From NCBI RefSeq assembly GCF_024346675.1, contig NZ_AP024850.1:1240001-1304000 (forward strand): a stretch of 64,000 nucleotides of DNA. Reading direction: 5' to 3'. A program made the translations under genes and the position numbers. Position 1 is the stretch's first letter. Every line of letters starts with the position of its first letter. The notes under the pieces are model-generated. The model was not told the DNA's origin and did not search any database. It worked only from the letters and a program-made list of their open reading frames with translations. This stretch comes from Photobacterium sanguinicancri. GTDB lineage: Bacteria > Pseudomonadota > Gammaproteobacteria > Enterobacterales > Vibrionaceae. This document shows, in pieces, positions 10,233 through 19,916 of the stretch.

Positions 10233-10898
10233 ATGGGTATTTTTTCACGCTTTGCAGATATCGTGAACGCGAACGTTAATTCACTGCTTGATAAAGCGGA
10301 AGATCCACAAAAAATGATCCGCCTGATTATTCAGGAAATGGAAGACACATTAGTCGAAGTACGTACATCGTCTGCACGCGCTTTAGCTGATAAGAAAGAA
10401 CTACACCGCCGTATTGAATCACTGCAAGCACAAGCGGATGATTGGCAGCAAAAAGCGAGCCTAGCGTTACAAAAAGGCCGTGACGACTTGGCACGTGCAG
10501 CTTTGATTGAAAAGCAAAAACTGAGCGATGTGGTGTTAACGCTGAACGAAGAGTACAAGCTGGTTGAAGACACAATCAATAAACTCTCTGGCGAAGTGGC
10601 AGAACTTGAGCGTAAGTTACAAGAAACGCGAGCTCGTCAACAAGCATTAGTGATGCGTCATAAAACAGCGGGTAACCGTCGCGATGTCCGTCGCCAACTT
10701 GATACCGGTAAAGTTGACGAGGCAATGTCGAAGTTTGAACAATATGAACGTCGTATCGATGAAATGGAAGCCGAAGCAGACAGCTATAACCTTGGCCGTG
10801 GTAAAAACCTAGAACAAGAGTTTGCGGATCTACAAGCGCAAGACGAAATTGAAAAAGAGTTAGAGCGCCTCAAAGCAAATATTAAGGATAAAGAGTAA
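10233..10898 (+). CDS. pspA: Phage shock protein A
   Basis: 221 residues of almost continuous coiled coil, with the amphipathic N-terminal helix [20 protein letters not shown] that binds stressed membranes and the RLIIQEMED motif after it. PspA is an ESCRT-III/Vipp1-family protein that both inhibits PspF and stabilises damaged inner membrane. GAGGAGAG sits at 10220-10227 before the ATG. First gene of pspABC, with pspB 54 bases downstream. Confidence 0.97.
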   Translation: MGIFSRFADIVNANVNSLLDKAEDPQKMIRLIIQEMEDTLVEVRTSSARALADKKELHRRIESLQAQADDWQQKASLALQKGRDDLARAALIEKQKLSDVVLTLNEEYKLVEDTINKLSGEVAELERKLQETRARQQALVMRHKTAGNRRDVRRQLDTGKVDEAMSKFEQYERRIDEMEAEADSYNLGRGKNLEQEFADLQAQDEIEKELERLKANIKDKE

Positions 10899-10952
10899 GA
10901 TAGCCTTTATATTGATTGGGATGTGTTTTGCTGCGCGAATAGGAGATAACGA

Positions 10953-11183
10953 ATGTCGATGGGATTTATTGTTGGTCCATTAATTGTGTTCATGGTGATT
11001 GTTGCCCCTTTGTGGTTGATATTACACTATCGGAGTAAGCGCCATGCGTCGCAAGGTTTATCCAGTGAGGATCAGGAAAAGCTACAGGCGCTCGTTGTTC
11101 GTGCAGAACATATGCAAACGCGTATTGTAACACTGGAAAAAATCCTGGATGCAGAGGCACCACAGTGGAGGCATAAGCAATGA
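10953..11183 (+). CDS. pspB: Phage shock protein B
   Basis: 76 residues: one membrane helix (about 7-25) followed by a basic stretch (HYRSKRH) and a short coiled coil. PspB and PspC sense membrane damage and pull PspA off PspF. An AGGAGATAAC ribosome site precedes the ATG. Its end overlaps the pspC start by four bases, the usual coupling. Confidence 0.94.
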   Translation: MSMGFIVGPLIVFMVIVAPLWLILHYRSKRHASQGLSSEDQEKLQALVVRAEHMQTRIVTLEKILDAEAPQWRHKQ

Positions 11184-11566
11184 GCAAGATGCTTTATCGT
11201 GACCCCAAAAATGGCAAGCTGGGTGGTGTGTGTGCAGGTGTGGCAGAATACTTTGGCCTAGAAGTTTGGCTTGTGCGTATTCTTACCGTTTCTGCATTCT
11301 TATTAGGATTGGGTTTTGTTGTTCTGGTGGGGTATGTCGCTGCATGCCTTATTCTCGATAAGATGCCAGATGAACGTAGCCAACAGCAGTATGTTTATAA
11401 AGAACATAATGTGAAACAGAAATCATGGCAGGCGGGCTTACCGCCAGAGCAAGTGCTTCGCAACGTCGAACTAGAGTTGGATCACATAGAAAAGGATGTG
11501 CGTGACATTGAAGCATATGTCACTTCTTCCACCTTCAACGTACAACGTGAATTTAAGAACTTGTAA
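11180..11566 (+). CDS. pspC: Phage shock protein C
   Basis: 128 residues. The PspC domain signature LGGVCAGVAEYFGLEVWLVRI (split here at about residues 12-33) is followed by a membrane helix (about 35-58) and a cytoplasmic coiled C-terminus ending near LEHIEKDVRDIE-type heptads. Works with PspB as a membrane sensor. Last gene of pspABC, followed by a UUCG-capped terminator. Confidence 0.94.
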   Translation: MSKMLYRDPKNGKLGGVCAGVAEYFGLEVWLVRILTVSAFLLGLGFVVLVGYVAACLILDKMPDERSQQQYVYKEHNVKQKSWQAGLPPEQVLRNVELELDHIEKDVRDIEAYVTSSTFNVQREFKNL

Positions 11567-11585
11567 GTGTTTCGTTCATTATTGA

Positions 11586-11607
11586 AAGCAGGCTTCGGCC
11601 TGCTTTT
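11586..11607 (+). terminator. Terminator after pspABC
   Basis: AAGCAGGC (11586-11593), loop TTCG, GCCTGCTT (11598-11605), followed by only a short T run. The C(UUCG)G cap makes the stem unusually stable. Confidence 0.8.
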
Positions 11608-11799
11608 CGCATTTTCATCTCGCCATGTTGTATTTCAATCACGATGCTTTTACTTATTAACGCTGCATTTATACTTTAGTTTCAGTGAATAGGTTTATTC
11701 ATCCAAGGTTAATTTTCACTACAGTAAAGTGGCTAACATAGGCTGGTAACGATTTTTGACGTTCATTTTTATGCTTATGTTTTTTTCGCAGGAATTGCT

Positions 11800-13197
11800 A
11801 TGAACCGAATTGGTAATGAATTTAATAAATTGGTGAACCGCAGCCTTGATCGCCATGTTCGTTTGGCTGTCACTGGGTTATCTCGTGCGGGTAAAACAGC
11901 ATTTATCACCTCGTTAATTAATCAGTTGATGCATGTCAGTACTAACCCACGCTTGCCGCTATTTACGGCAGTACGTGATGGGCACTTACTAGGTGCAAAG
12001 CGTGTACCACAGCTTGATTTACACGTGCCTAAGTTTGCTTACGATGAAGGGATGAACTCTCTTCTTGCTACACCGTCAGCATGGCCTGAGCCCACTAAAG
12101 ATGTGAGCCAAACACGGTTAGCATTGCGCTATAAACCGCAAAAAGGGCCAATGAAACTGCTGCAAGATACTGCAACTTTATACTTAGATATTGTTGATTA
12201 CCCAGGAGAGTGGCTGCTGGATTTACCGCTGCTTGATATGAGCTTTACGGAGTGGTCAGCACAACAAGCCAAATTAATGAAAGGGCAGCGTGAAGCTCTT
12301 GCTCAGAAGTGGTTAGCTTTAGGTGCAGAATTGGACCCTTTTGCACCTGCTGACGAAGCGCAAATAGAAGCCATTTCTAAAGCCTTCACAGATTACCTCT
12401 ACGCGTGTAAATCGGAAGGGGGATTGCATTGGGTACAGCCTGGTCGTTTTGTATTACCAGGTGAATTAGCGGGTGCACCTGTATTACAGTTTTTCCCTTT
12501 TGCATGGCTTAAACATCACAGTGAAGCTGAGTTAGCTCAGGCTGATGAACACAGTAATTTTGCCATGTTAGAACAGCGCTATAAGTATTATCAGCAACAT
12601 GTCGTGAAAGCCTTTTACCGCGATCATTTCTCAAAGTTTGATCGCCAAATTATCTTGGTGGATTGCTTAGCGCCATTAAATACCGGTCCAGAATCGTTTA
12701 ACGATATGCGTCAAGCCCTCGATCAATTGATGCAAAGTTTTAAATATGGCCGAAGTTCTTTAATGCGCCGTTTGTTTTCGCCACGGATTGATAAAGTCTT
12801 GTTTGCGGCGACCAAAGCTGATCATGTAACGCCAGAGCAGCACCCTAACTTAGTGAGTTTACTGCAACAGATGGTCAATGAAGCATGGCAGACAGCGTCG
12901 TTTGAAGGCATAAAAATGGATTGTGTGAGTCTATCGTCTATTCAAGCAACAGAGCCTGGCTTTGTGTCCTATCACGGCCAGCAGATGCCCGCATTACGTG
13001 GGAATGACATGGATGATCAGCCACAAACGATTTATCCAGGAGAAGTGCCGCGCCGCTTACCCAATGACACCTATTGGGAACAAAACGGGTTTGATTTTGT
13101 GAACTTCAGGCCATTAGCACAACAAAGTGATGAACCATTGCCACATATCCGTATGGATAAGGCATTGGAATATTTATTGGGGGACAAATTAAAATGA
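11800..13197 (+). CDS. ycjX: YcjX-family GTP-binding protein (DUF463)
   Basis: 465 residues. A P-loop GLSRAGKTAF is seen near residues 25-34 and a VDYPGEW switch-like motif near 131, followed by ILVDCL and ATKADH, which looks like the base-recognition motif (usually NKxD). The family is co-regulated with psp in enterics and is thought to be a dynamin-like GTPase tied to envelope stress. It overlaps ycjF by four bases. Precise function is not established. Confidence 0.92.
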   Translation: MNRIGNEFNKLVNRSLDRHVRLAVTGLSRAGKTAFITSLINQLMHVSTNPRLPLFTAVRDGHLLGAKRVPQLDLHVPKFAYDEGMNSLLATPSAWPEPTKDVSQTRLALRYKPQKGPMKLLQDTATLYLDIVDYPGEWLLDLPLLDMSFTEWSAQQAKLMKGQREALAQKWLALGAELDPFAPADEAQIEAISKAFTDYLYACKSEGGLHWVQPGRFVLPGELAGAPVLQFFPFAWLKHHSEAELAQADEHSNFAMLEQRYKYYQQHVVKAFYRDHFSKFDRQIILVDCLAPLNTGPESFNDMRQALDQLMQSFKYGRSSLMRRLFSPRIDKVLFAATKADHVTPEQHPNLVSLLQQMVNEAWQTASFEGIKMDCVSLSSIQATEPGFVSYHGQQMPALRGNDMDDQPQTIYPGEVPRRLPNDTYWEQNGFDFVNFRPLAQQSDEPLPHIRMDKALEYLLGDKLK

Positions 13198-14234
13198 GCC
13201 AACAACCTCAAGAATTAAAAAGAAAAGTGGTATTTGATGAGCCAAAAGAGGCGGAGCCTGATCTTGAGCTAAACACGCAACTCAAGTTTGCGGGTGACGA
13301 TACCTTTTTACCTGAAACAACATCGAATACTGATGCAGAAACAGACCTTGAAAATGATTTAGAAAGAAGTCTAGCTAAACCAAAGAAAGGCAGTGGCTGG
13401 TTTAAAGGCCTATTGGTTGCTGGTGCTGCGATGGTGGGCTGGCAAACAGTCGATTATGTGGTTACTGCTTACCAAGGCGGTGACTGGCTAGCATTGGGGT
13501 GGAGCGGCATTACTGCGGCAATCGCCACTATGGGGATCACAGCTTTAGGGCGCGAATTGTTTAAGTTACGTCGCTTAAAACAGCGACAAAGTGAACGCGA
13601 TCAAGCTCAAGCATTATTGGATACTGATGGTATGGGGCAGGGTAAAGCATTCTGTACCAAACTGGCTAAACAAAGCGGGATTCATAATGAACATGCGGGT
13701 TATGATCGCTGGCAACAATCATTAGCGGCAACGCATAATGACCGTGAAGTGATTGTACTTTATGATCAAATGGTTATGTCACAACAGGATAAGTTGGCGC
13801 GACGCTTGGTGAGCAAATATTCAAGCGAAGCGGCACTCATGGTGGCACTAAGCCCTCTGGCGATTGCAGATATGCTGCTGGTGGCTTGGCGCAACTTCAG
13901 ATTGATCGAGCAAATCTCGGTAGTCTACGGGGTTGAACTGGGTTACTGGTCTCGCATTCGTTTGGTGAAACTGGTACTCGCTAATATGGCGTTAGCGGGG
14001 GCGAGCGAAGTCGTTGCTGATACAGGCATGAATATGTTGTCGATGGACATTGCAGGTCGTGTATCTACCCGTGTGGCACAGGGTGTCGGTGTTGGATTGC
14101 TGACTGCAAGGTTAGGCTTAAAAGCAATGGCAATAATGCGTCCATTACCATGGCAAGAGGGAACTCAACCTAAGTTGGGTGAAATTCGCCGTGATTTATT
14201 GTCTCAATTAACCAAAAAGCAAGATGAGTCGTAA
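13194..14234 (+). CDS. ycjF: YcjF/TIGR01620 inner-membrane protein
   Basis: 346 residues. The first 65 or so residues are acidic and charged; two closely spaced membrane helices follow (about 73-92 and 98-116), then a soluble domain with further hydrophobic stretches (ALMVALSPLAIADMLLVAW) typical of DUF697. Always paired with ycjX next to psp genes; role unknown beyond the envelope-stress link. A terminator follows 39 bases after the stop. Confidence 0.92.
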   Translation: MSQQPQELKRKVVFDEPKEAEPDLELNTQLKFAGDDTFLPETTSNTDAETDLENDLERSLAKPKKGSGWFKGLLVAGAAMVGWQTVDYVVTAYQGGDWLALGWSGITAAIATMGITALGRELFKLRRLKQRQSERDQAQALLDTDGMGQGKAFCTKLAKQSGIHNEHAGYDRWQQSLAATHNDREVIVLYDQMVMSQQDKLARRLVSKYSSEAALMVALSPLAIADMLLVAWRNFRLIEQISVVYGVELGYWSRIRLVKLVLANMALAGASEVVADTGMNMLSMDIAGRVSTRVAQGVGVGLLTARLGLKAMAIMRPLPWQEGTQPKLGEIRRDLLSQLTKKQDES

Positions 14235-14272
14235 CTACCAGCTTGTTTAACGCTTTCCAATATATCGCAGAA

Positions 14273-14299
14273 AAAGGCAACGTTTTGTTGCCTTTATTT
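14273..14299 (+). terminator. Intrinsic terminator after ycjXF
   Basis: AAAGGCAAC (14273-14281) pairs with GTTGCCTTT (14287-14295) around a GTTTT loop, then T-rich sequence. The 240 bases from here to tyrR hold no ORF; no TyrR box (TGTAAA-N6-TTTACA) was recognised. Confidence 0.85.
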
Positions 14300-14536
14300 T
14301 AAGCTTATCTCCCCCCTCGCTTACTTTTAAGTCGATGTTAGTGTCATGCTCGCTGAATCGATAAATTCGATAATGTGACTACAACATAAACTCAGTCTAA
14401 TTTTGATGCGCTTAGCTGATCTTGAGCACATTTAAACAGATATTTTGTCTTGGGTATCAGGCACTACTTGACTCAAATTGCGCATCAACGCACACTTCAA
14501 CTGTCAGGAAAAGTTGACACTTCTGGAGTGGAAAAT

Positions 14537-16069
14537 ATGAGGCTACAAGTCTTTTGTGAAGATCGTTTAGGAATAACCCGTGAATTACTGGATATTCTGA
14601 CCAACCAACAAATCGATCTTCGTGGAATTGAAATTGATCGCATCGGTATTATTTATTTGAATTGTCCTGAGATTGAATTTGATCTATTCAGTCAATTGAT
14701 GTCACAAATACGCCAACTTGATGGCGTGACAGATGTGCGAAAAATTCAGTTCATGCCCAGTGAACGAGAGCATAAAGAGCTAAGTGCCCTATTGGAAACT
14801 CTGCCTGATCCTGTTTTCTCTATTAACCTGCACGGTAAAATTGATCTCGCCAATGAATCCGCTGAACGCTTGATTGGTAAACCGAGAGAAGAGATTTTAG
14901 GCGAGACTATCCAAACGATTCTGGGCTTTAACTTTCAGCAGTGGTTAGAAAATCAAGCTGGAGAGCACCGCAGTGAAATGGCTGTGATTTCAGGCTTAGA
15001 TTACATGATGGAAATTATGCCTGTGTTTGTGGCAGACGATAATGAAGAGTCAGTCATGGCCAGTGCTGTAGTACTGCTTAAATCGTTATCTGAAGCTAAA
15101 ATGCCGATTGCCATGCGTAAAATCAGCGGCGATAACGGTTTTGAACACCTCATCGGTCAGTCATCGCGCTTTAAACATTTACTGTCGCAGGCTAAAAAGC
15201 TCGCATTGCTTGATGCACCGTTGTTGATCCAAGGTGAAACAGGAACTGGTAAAGAAATGCTAGCGCGTGCCTGTCACCAGCGGTCTGTTAGGCGTGATCA
15301 GCCATTCATGGTCGTGAACTGTGTATCGATGCCAGATAATGCTGCAGAAACCGAGTTATTTGGTTTTGCAGGCAGTGCGACAGAGCCAAGTAAAAAAGGG
15401 ATATTTGAACAAGCGGATGGTGGCACTGTTTTCTTGTACGAAATCGGTGAAATGTCGGCTCACCTTCAAATTAAGCTATTGCGCTTTTTACAAGATGGTA
15501 CTTTCCGGCGTGTGGGTGAAGAGCATGAAATCAAAGTTGATTTGCGTGTTATTTGCTCAACACAAAAGAAGTTGCCTGATTTGATCACTGCTGGGCAGTT
15601 CCGTGAAGATTTATATTATCGTTTAAATGTTCTGGCGTTAGTCGTGCCACCGCTGCGTGAACGTACCGCAGATATCGTACCGTTAGCCGATTTATTTCTA
15701 TCACAATTTGCTCAAGAACTTCAGCAACCTAAACCGAGTATTCCCGATAAATTGGCCCAATACCTAAGCCAATATGCGTGGCCAGGTAATATCCGTCAGC
15801 TAAGAAACGTGTTGTTCCGTGCCATGACACAGGTTGATGGTGGTGAGCTAGAAATTGAAGATATTCAATTACCTGAAAATGAAACAACCAGTATTATTAG
15901 TGATGAAATTCTTGATGGGTCATTAGATGACATTATGAAAAGGTATGAGTCAGGTATTCTTACCAACTTATACCGCAGTTATCCATCGACGCGTAAATTA
16001 GCGAAAAGGCTTGGGGTTTCCCATACCGCTGTTGCCAATAAGCTACGTGAGTATCAAATTAATAAGTAG
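14537..16069 (+). CDS. tyrR: Transcriptional regulator TyrR
   Basis: 510 residues from ATG 14537, where GGAG at 14525-14528 and the canonical MRLQVFCEDRLG N-terminus agree; 29 upstream in-frame codons are unlikely to be translated. Order: ACT domain (1-72), PAS (about 78-185), AAA+ (about 205-430) and a Fis-like HTH (480-508). TyrR controls aromatic amino acid genes with Tyr, Phe or Trp as effectors. The Walker A GETGTGKE is intact and the sigma-54 loop GAFTGA is absent, as usual for TyrR. The Walker B reads FLYEIGEM, with Tyr301 where Asp is normal. Confidence 0.95.
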   Translation: MRLQVFCEDRLGITRELLDILTNQQIDLRGIEIDRIGIIYLNCPEIEFDLFSQLMSQIRQLDGVTDVRKIQFMPSEREHKELSALLETLPDPVFSINLHGKIDLANESAERLIGKPREEILGETIQTILGFNFQQWLENQAGEHRSEMAVISGLDYMMEIMPVFVADDNEESVMASAVVLLKSLSEAKMPIAMRKISGDNGFEHLIGQSSRFKHLLSQAKKLALLDAPLLIQGETGTGKEMLARACHQRSVRRDQPFMVVNCVSMPDNAAETELFGFAGSATEPSKKGIFEQADGGTVFLYEIGEMSAHLQIKLLRFLQDGTFRRVGEEHEIKVDLRVICSTQKKLPDLITAGQFREDLYYRLNVLALVVPPLRERTADIVPLADLFLSQFAQELQQPKPSIPDKLAQYLSQYAWPGNIRQLRNVLFRAMTQVDGGELEIEDIQLPENETTSIISDEILDGSLDDIMKRYESGILTNLYRSYPSTRKLAKRLGVSHTAVANKLREYQINK

Positions 16070-16095
16070 CCGCGCTGAAGGGCGGCTGCTTAGCA

Positions 16096-16587
16096 TCACC
16101 TCTGCGACTTATGTGCAGAAATTAAGGCAAGTTGCCCTGTTTCAAGCGCGTGTAATTGCTGAATAACGTCATCACCGAAGTGATAGCGAGACGAAATATT
16201 TTTCTCAACACGGTGGCAGGGGATGACGATGGGAATCGGGTTTACATTTCTCGCCATGCCGACAGCACTGGCGGCATGGGGTAACCCAATACGTTGGGCT
16301 ATCTGCTGGTAGGTCTGCTGGTGATTAAACGGAATATGGCGCAGTGCTTGCCATACTTTAATTTGAAAATCTGTACCTTGTGGGGCAATCGAAAACGTGA
16401 ATTTTTTCCGTTTACCTTCAAAATACTCAGTTAACTCATGAGTATAAGGCTGCATTTTTGTTGGCTCATGCTCCCAACGCTTGTCGGGACTGAAACCAGG
16501 GCTGCAAATGGTGAGTTGGCGGAGACCTTGTGAGTCTGCCAGCAAGAAAATTCTACCAATATCAGTATCAAGATAGTCGAAATACAT
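16096..16587 (-). CDS. Methylated-DNA--cysteine S-methyltransferase-like protein (Ogt/Ada-C family)
   Basis: 163 residues. The C-terminal half has GTDFQIKVWQALRHIPF, TYQQIAQRIG (recognition helix), SAVGMARNVNPIPIVIPCHRV with the methyl-acceptor cysteine in PCHR. That is the O6-methylguanine repair family. The stretch after PCHRV normally reads xGxLxGYxxGLxRK; here it is replaced by a divergent sequence (SRYHFGDDVIQQLHALE), so substrate-loop contacts differ. Full activity is likely but not certain. Divergent from rimJ with 22 bases between the start codons. Confidence 0.87.
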   Translation of the reverse strand: MYFDYLDTDIGRIFLLADSQGLRQLTICSPGFSPDKRWEHEPTKMQPYTHELTEYFEGKRKKFTFSIAPQGTDFQIKVWQALRHIPFNHQQTYQQIAQRIGLPHAASAVGMARNVNPIPIVIPCHRVEKNISSRYHFGDDVIQQLHALETGQLALISAHKSQR

Positions 16588-16609
16588 AGTTACGGCTTAA
16601 GGGACTAAT

Positions 16610-17188
16610 TTGTTTAATTCTATTATAAACCGTTCATCAAATTTAGCAGTTGATGATCTGAAAATTCGTCTAATTGGTAACAAAGATGCGGAACTGATTA
16701 CAGCTTATTACCAAAAAAACCGAGCTTACCTTCAACCTTGGGAACCTTTACGGGAAGAGCATTTCTACACGTTAGAGGGCTGGGAAAAGCGCTTAATTCA
16801 ACTGACTGAACTACAGAAGCACCACCTTGCTTATTATTTCATTATCTTCAAAGCAGGAAGCGAAGAAATTTGTGGTGTTGTCAATTTTAGTAATTTAGTG
16901 AAGCATCCTTTTCATGCTTGCCATGTTGGCTATTCACTTGCTGAACACTCTCTAGGGCTCGGCATTATGCGTCGTGCTGTGGCTGCAACAGTGCAATGGA
17001 TATTTGAAGAGCATAATTTCCATCGGGTGATGGCGGGTTATATGCCACGTAATGACAGAAGTGCCAAGGTACTATCGTCGTTAGGCTTTGAAAAAGAAGG
17101 CTATGCGAAAGACTATTTATTGATTAATGGAGCGTGGGAAGACCACATCCTTACATCAAAAATCAACCCGAACTGGAAAGTGTTGTGA
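16610..17188 (+). CDS. rimJ: Ribosomal protein S5 alanine N-acetyltransferase RimJ
   Basis: 192 residues, GNAT fold. Conserved blocks match RimJ: LQPWEPLREEHFY, VNFSNLVKHPFHACHVGYSL, the acetyl-CoA loop LGLGIMRRA, and GFEKEGYAKDYLLINGAWEDHILT. Translation starts at a TTG at 16610 with AAGGGA at 16598-16603; no ATG is available upstream in frame. RimJ acetylates the N-terminus of S5 and acts in ribosome assembly. Confidence 0.92.
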   Translation: MFNSIINRSSNLAVDDLKIRLIGNKDAELITAYYQKNRAYLQPWEPLREEHFYTLEGWEKRLIQLTELQKHHLAYYFIIFKAGSEEICGVVNFSNLVKHPFHACHVGYSLAEHSLGLGIMRRAVAATVQWIFEEHNFHRVMAGYMPRNDRSAKVLSSLGFEKEGYAKDYLLINGAWEDHILTSKINPNWKVL

Positions 17189-17274
17189 TCGCAGAGATTG
17201 CCATATTGTAATCATTGGGTGCGTATCTATCACCGCCGGTTTCAACGTGACCTTGTGACCATATTTTGTAGAAA

Positions 17275-17307
17275 GTATAAAAAGGGCTTGCGCAGTGCAA
17301 GCCCTTT
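17275..17307 (-). terminator. Terminator of pykA (bidirectional hairpin)
   Basis: AAAGGGCTTGC (17281-17291) pairs with GCAAGCCCTTT (17297-17307). On the minus strand the stem is followed by TTTTTATA, so it ends pykA transcription; it may also stop rimJ. Confidence 0.9.
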
Positions 17308-17342
17308 GGCATTTTTAACGGTGCAATTGCTAGCAGCGCGTA

Positions 17343-18788
17343 TTACTCAACAGTAAGGATACGCATGTTGTTGGTTGAACCAACGGTATCCATAACATCA
17401 CCTTGAGTGATGATCACGAGATCACCCGTTGCTAGGTAGTGTTGTTCTTTTAGCACAGCTACTGCGTGTTTAGCTGCGTCTAGGCCTGCATCGCTTTCAC
17501 GATCGAAGAAGATCGGTGTTACACCACGGAATAGTGCAGCTCGGTTTAGCGTGCTTTCGTTACGTGACATAGCGAAAACCGGTAAACCAGATGAGATACG
17601 AGACATCATTAGCGGTGTACGACCAGATTCAGTCATTGTTACCATCGCTTTAACGCCTTCCATGTGGTTAGCTGCGTACATGGTAGACATTGCAATCGTT
17701 TCTTCTGGAGATTCAAACGTACGTGCTAGACGGTGGTTTGAAACATTGATGCTTGGCTCTTTTTCAGCACCCAGACAGACACTTGCCATTGCTGTTACTG
17801 TTTCAACAGGGAAGTCACCTGCAGCTGTTTCAGCTGATAGCATTACTGCATCTGTACCATCAAGAACCGCATTTGCTACGTCCATGACTTCTGCACGAGT
17901 TGGCATTGGGCTAGTGATCATTGATTCCATCATTTGTGTCGCAGTAATAACCGTACGGTTTAGACTGCGTGCACGACGGATCAGTTTCTTTTGAACACCA
18001 ACAAGCTCAGGGTCACCAATTTCAACACCAAGATCACCACGAGCAACCATCACAACGTCAGATGCAAGGATGATGTCGTCCATTGCTTCTGTCGATGCTA
18101 CAGACTCTGCACGTTCAACTTTAGCAACTAGTTTAGCTTCAAGGCCTGCATCAACGGCTAGACGGCGTGCGTACTTCATATCTTCGCCGTTACGCGGGAA
18201 CGAAACAGCAAGGTAATCAACTTTCATTGCAGCCGCGGTTAAGATGTCTGCTTTATCTTTATCAGTCAGTGCTTCGGCTGATAGGCCGCCACCTTGTTTG
18301 TTGATGCCTTTATTGTTTGATAAAGGGCCTCCAACAGTGACTTCAGTGTGAACTTTATTACCTTCAACAGCGACAACACGCAGTTGCACGCGGCCATCGT
18401 CAAGTAATAGCACATCACCAGTCGTTACATCTTTTGGCAGCTCTTTGTAATCAAGACCAACGGCGTCTTGATGACCTTCGCCTTTTGGCAGATCGCTATC
18501 AAGTGTGAATTTGTCACCAATAGCGAGTTGAATTTTGTTGTCTTTAAACGTTGAGACACGAATTTTAGGACCTTGCAAGTCACCAAGAATAGCAACGTGC
18601 TTGCCAAGTTTAGCGGCAATTTCACGGACTTCTTTGGTACGTTTGATATGGTCTTCAGGGCTACCATGGGAGAAATTCATACGAACAACGTTAGCGCCAG
18701 CTGCGATAATCTTTTCAAGATTGTTATCACGATCGGTCGCTGGACCCAGAGTAGTAACGATTTTAGTGCGTCTTAGTCTTTCAGACAT
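17343..18788 (-). CDS. pykA: Pyruvate kinase II
   Basis: 481 residues from ATG 18788; GGAG seven bases upstream decides this start over an in-frame ATG four codons earlier. Converts PEP and ADP to pyruvate and ATP. Catalytic features: [19 protein letters not shown], the active-site lysine region, [11 protein letters not shown] and [10 protein letters not shown] (the pyruvate kinase signature). The sequence is of the AMP-activated PykA type, and hexR lies directly upstream as in enterics. A possible HexR operator sits about 130 bases before the start. Confidence 0.96.
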   Translation of the reverse strand: MSERLRRTKIVTTLGPATDRDNNLEKIIAAGANVVRMNFSHGSPEDHIKRTKEVREIAAKLGKHVAILGDLQGPKIRVSTFKDNKIQLAIGDKFTLDSDLPKGEGHQDAVGLDYKELPKDVTTGDVLLLDDGRVQLRVVAVEGNKVHTEVTVGGPLSNNKGINKQGGGLSAEALTDKDKADILTAAAMKVDYLAVSFPRNGEDMKYARRLAVDAGLEAKLVAKVERAESVASTEAMDDIILASDVVMVARGDLGVEIGDPELVGVQKKLIRRARSLNRTVITATQMMESMITSPMPTRAEVMDVANAVLDGTDAVMLSAETAAGDFPVETVTAMASVCLGAEKEPSINVSNHRLARTFESPEETIAMSTMYAANHMEGVKAMVTMTESGRTPLMMSRISSGLPVFAMSRNESTLNRAALFRGVTPIFFDRESDAGLDAAKHAVAVLKEQHYLATGDLVIITQGDVMDTVGSTNNMRILTVE

Positions 18789-18913
18789 TGGGAACTCCAT
18801 TTATGATTCATAAATAATAATAGGCTGGTTAGGAACGGGCCAGTTGAATCTATTATCTGTTTGAAATATTACTACATGATGAGGGAAATGATCGTTGTTA
18901 TTCATCAATAAAC

Positions 18914-18928
18914 TGTAAGAAATATACA
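18914..18928 (-). promoter_or_regulatory. Possible HexR operator upstream of pykA
   Basis: TGTAAGAAATATACA has the arms TGTAA and TACA of the 15-bp HexR consensus TGTAATTTAATTACA as I recall it; 10 of 15 positions agree. It is between hexR and pykA, where HexR control of glycolysis would be expected. Confidence 0.35.
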
Positions 18929-19000
18929 TGTAATAGGTGAAATAAAAATGAATGTGAGTGCGGATTTATGCTGTATAGGCAAGGGAAGTATAAGAAAACA

Positions 19001-19031
19001 AAAAAAGGCATGAATATAAATTCATGCCTTT
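19001..19031 (-). terminator. Terminator of hexR
   Basis: AAAGGCATGAA (19004-19014) and TTCATGCCTTT (19021-19031) form a perfect 11-bp stem. Read on the minus strand it runs into TTTTTTGTTTTC. It separates hexR from pykA. Confidence 0.92.
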
Positions 19032-19061
19032 CGGTACGGTGCGACTGGTTTTAATCGTATC

Positions 19062-19916
19062 TTAGATAAGATCTTGTTTAGAGAAACGGGAGTCTTTCAG
19101 AGAGTCTTTCACTCGCTTTAAATTCTCACGAAAACCAGCGCCACGGCGCAGTGTAAAGCCCGTTGCTAGTACATCGATAACTGTCATTTGAACGACGCGG
19201 CTCGCCATTGGCATATAAATATCCGTGTCTTCAGGTACATCCAAGCAGATAGACAGTGAGCACTCATTATCTAACGGTGAATCTTTTTCGGTGATACCAA
19301 TAACAGTGGCACCGTTTTCACGTGCCATGCGAGCGATCTCAACCAAGCTCTTAGTACGACCCGTGTGAGAGATAACCACCACGACATCACCATCACTGCA
19401 GTTAATCACACTCATACGTTGCATCACGATATCGTCAAAACAAACGACCGGGATGTTAAAGCGGAAAAACTTGTTCTGTGCATCATGTGCAACAGAAGCT
19501 GATGCGCCAAGACCAAAAAACGAGATTTTCTTTGCCTGAGTAAGTAGATCAACCGCGCGATTTACTTGCAAAGGTTCTAGGCTATTTTTTGCTACATCTA
19601 GACAAGCCATCGTTGATTCGAAGATTTTTGACGTGTAAGCGTCAGGGCCATCATTTTCTTCAACATTGCGGTTCACATAAGGTGTACCATTTGCAAGGCT
19701 CTGTGCTAAATGCAATTTAAAATCGGGAAAGCCTTTCGTGTCTAATCGGCGACAAAAGCGGTTTACCGTTGGTTCACTCACATCAGCCATTTTAGCCAAT
19801 GTTGCAATGCTAGAGTGAATAGCTGTTTGCGGGGAAGCAATGATAACTTCTGCAACTTTACGTTCAGACTTACTGAAGTTATCTAAATTTTTCTGAATTT
19901 TTTCTAGGGTATTCAT
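19062..19916 (-). CDS. hexR: Transcriptional regulator HexR (RpiR family)
   Basis: 284 residues. N-terminal RpiR helix-turn-helix (about 1-77, with MADVSEPTVNRFCRRLDTKGFPDFK) and a C-terminal SIS sugar-phosphate domain (about 125-260, GLGASASVAHDAQNKF and ISHTGRTKSLVEIA). HexR senses 2-keto-3-deoxy-6-phosphogluconate and controls central carbon genes. Adjacent to pykA, as in many gamma-proteobacteria. Good family match throughout. Confidence 0.94.
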   Translation of the reverse strand: MNTLEKIQKNLDNFSKSERKVAEVIIASPQTAIHSSIATLAKMADVSEPTVNRFCRRLDTKGFPDFKLHLAQSLANGTPYVNRNVEENDGPDAYTSKIFESTMACLDVAKNSLEPLQVNRAVDLLTQAKKISFFGLGASASVAHDAQNKFFRFNIPVVCFDDIVMQRMSVINCSDGDVVVVISHTGRTKSLVEIARMARENGATVIGITEKDSPLDNECSLSICLDVPEDTDIYMPMASRVVQMTVIDVLATGFTLRRGAGFRENLKRVKDSLKDSRFSKQDLI

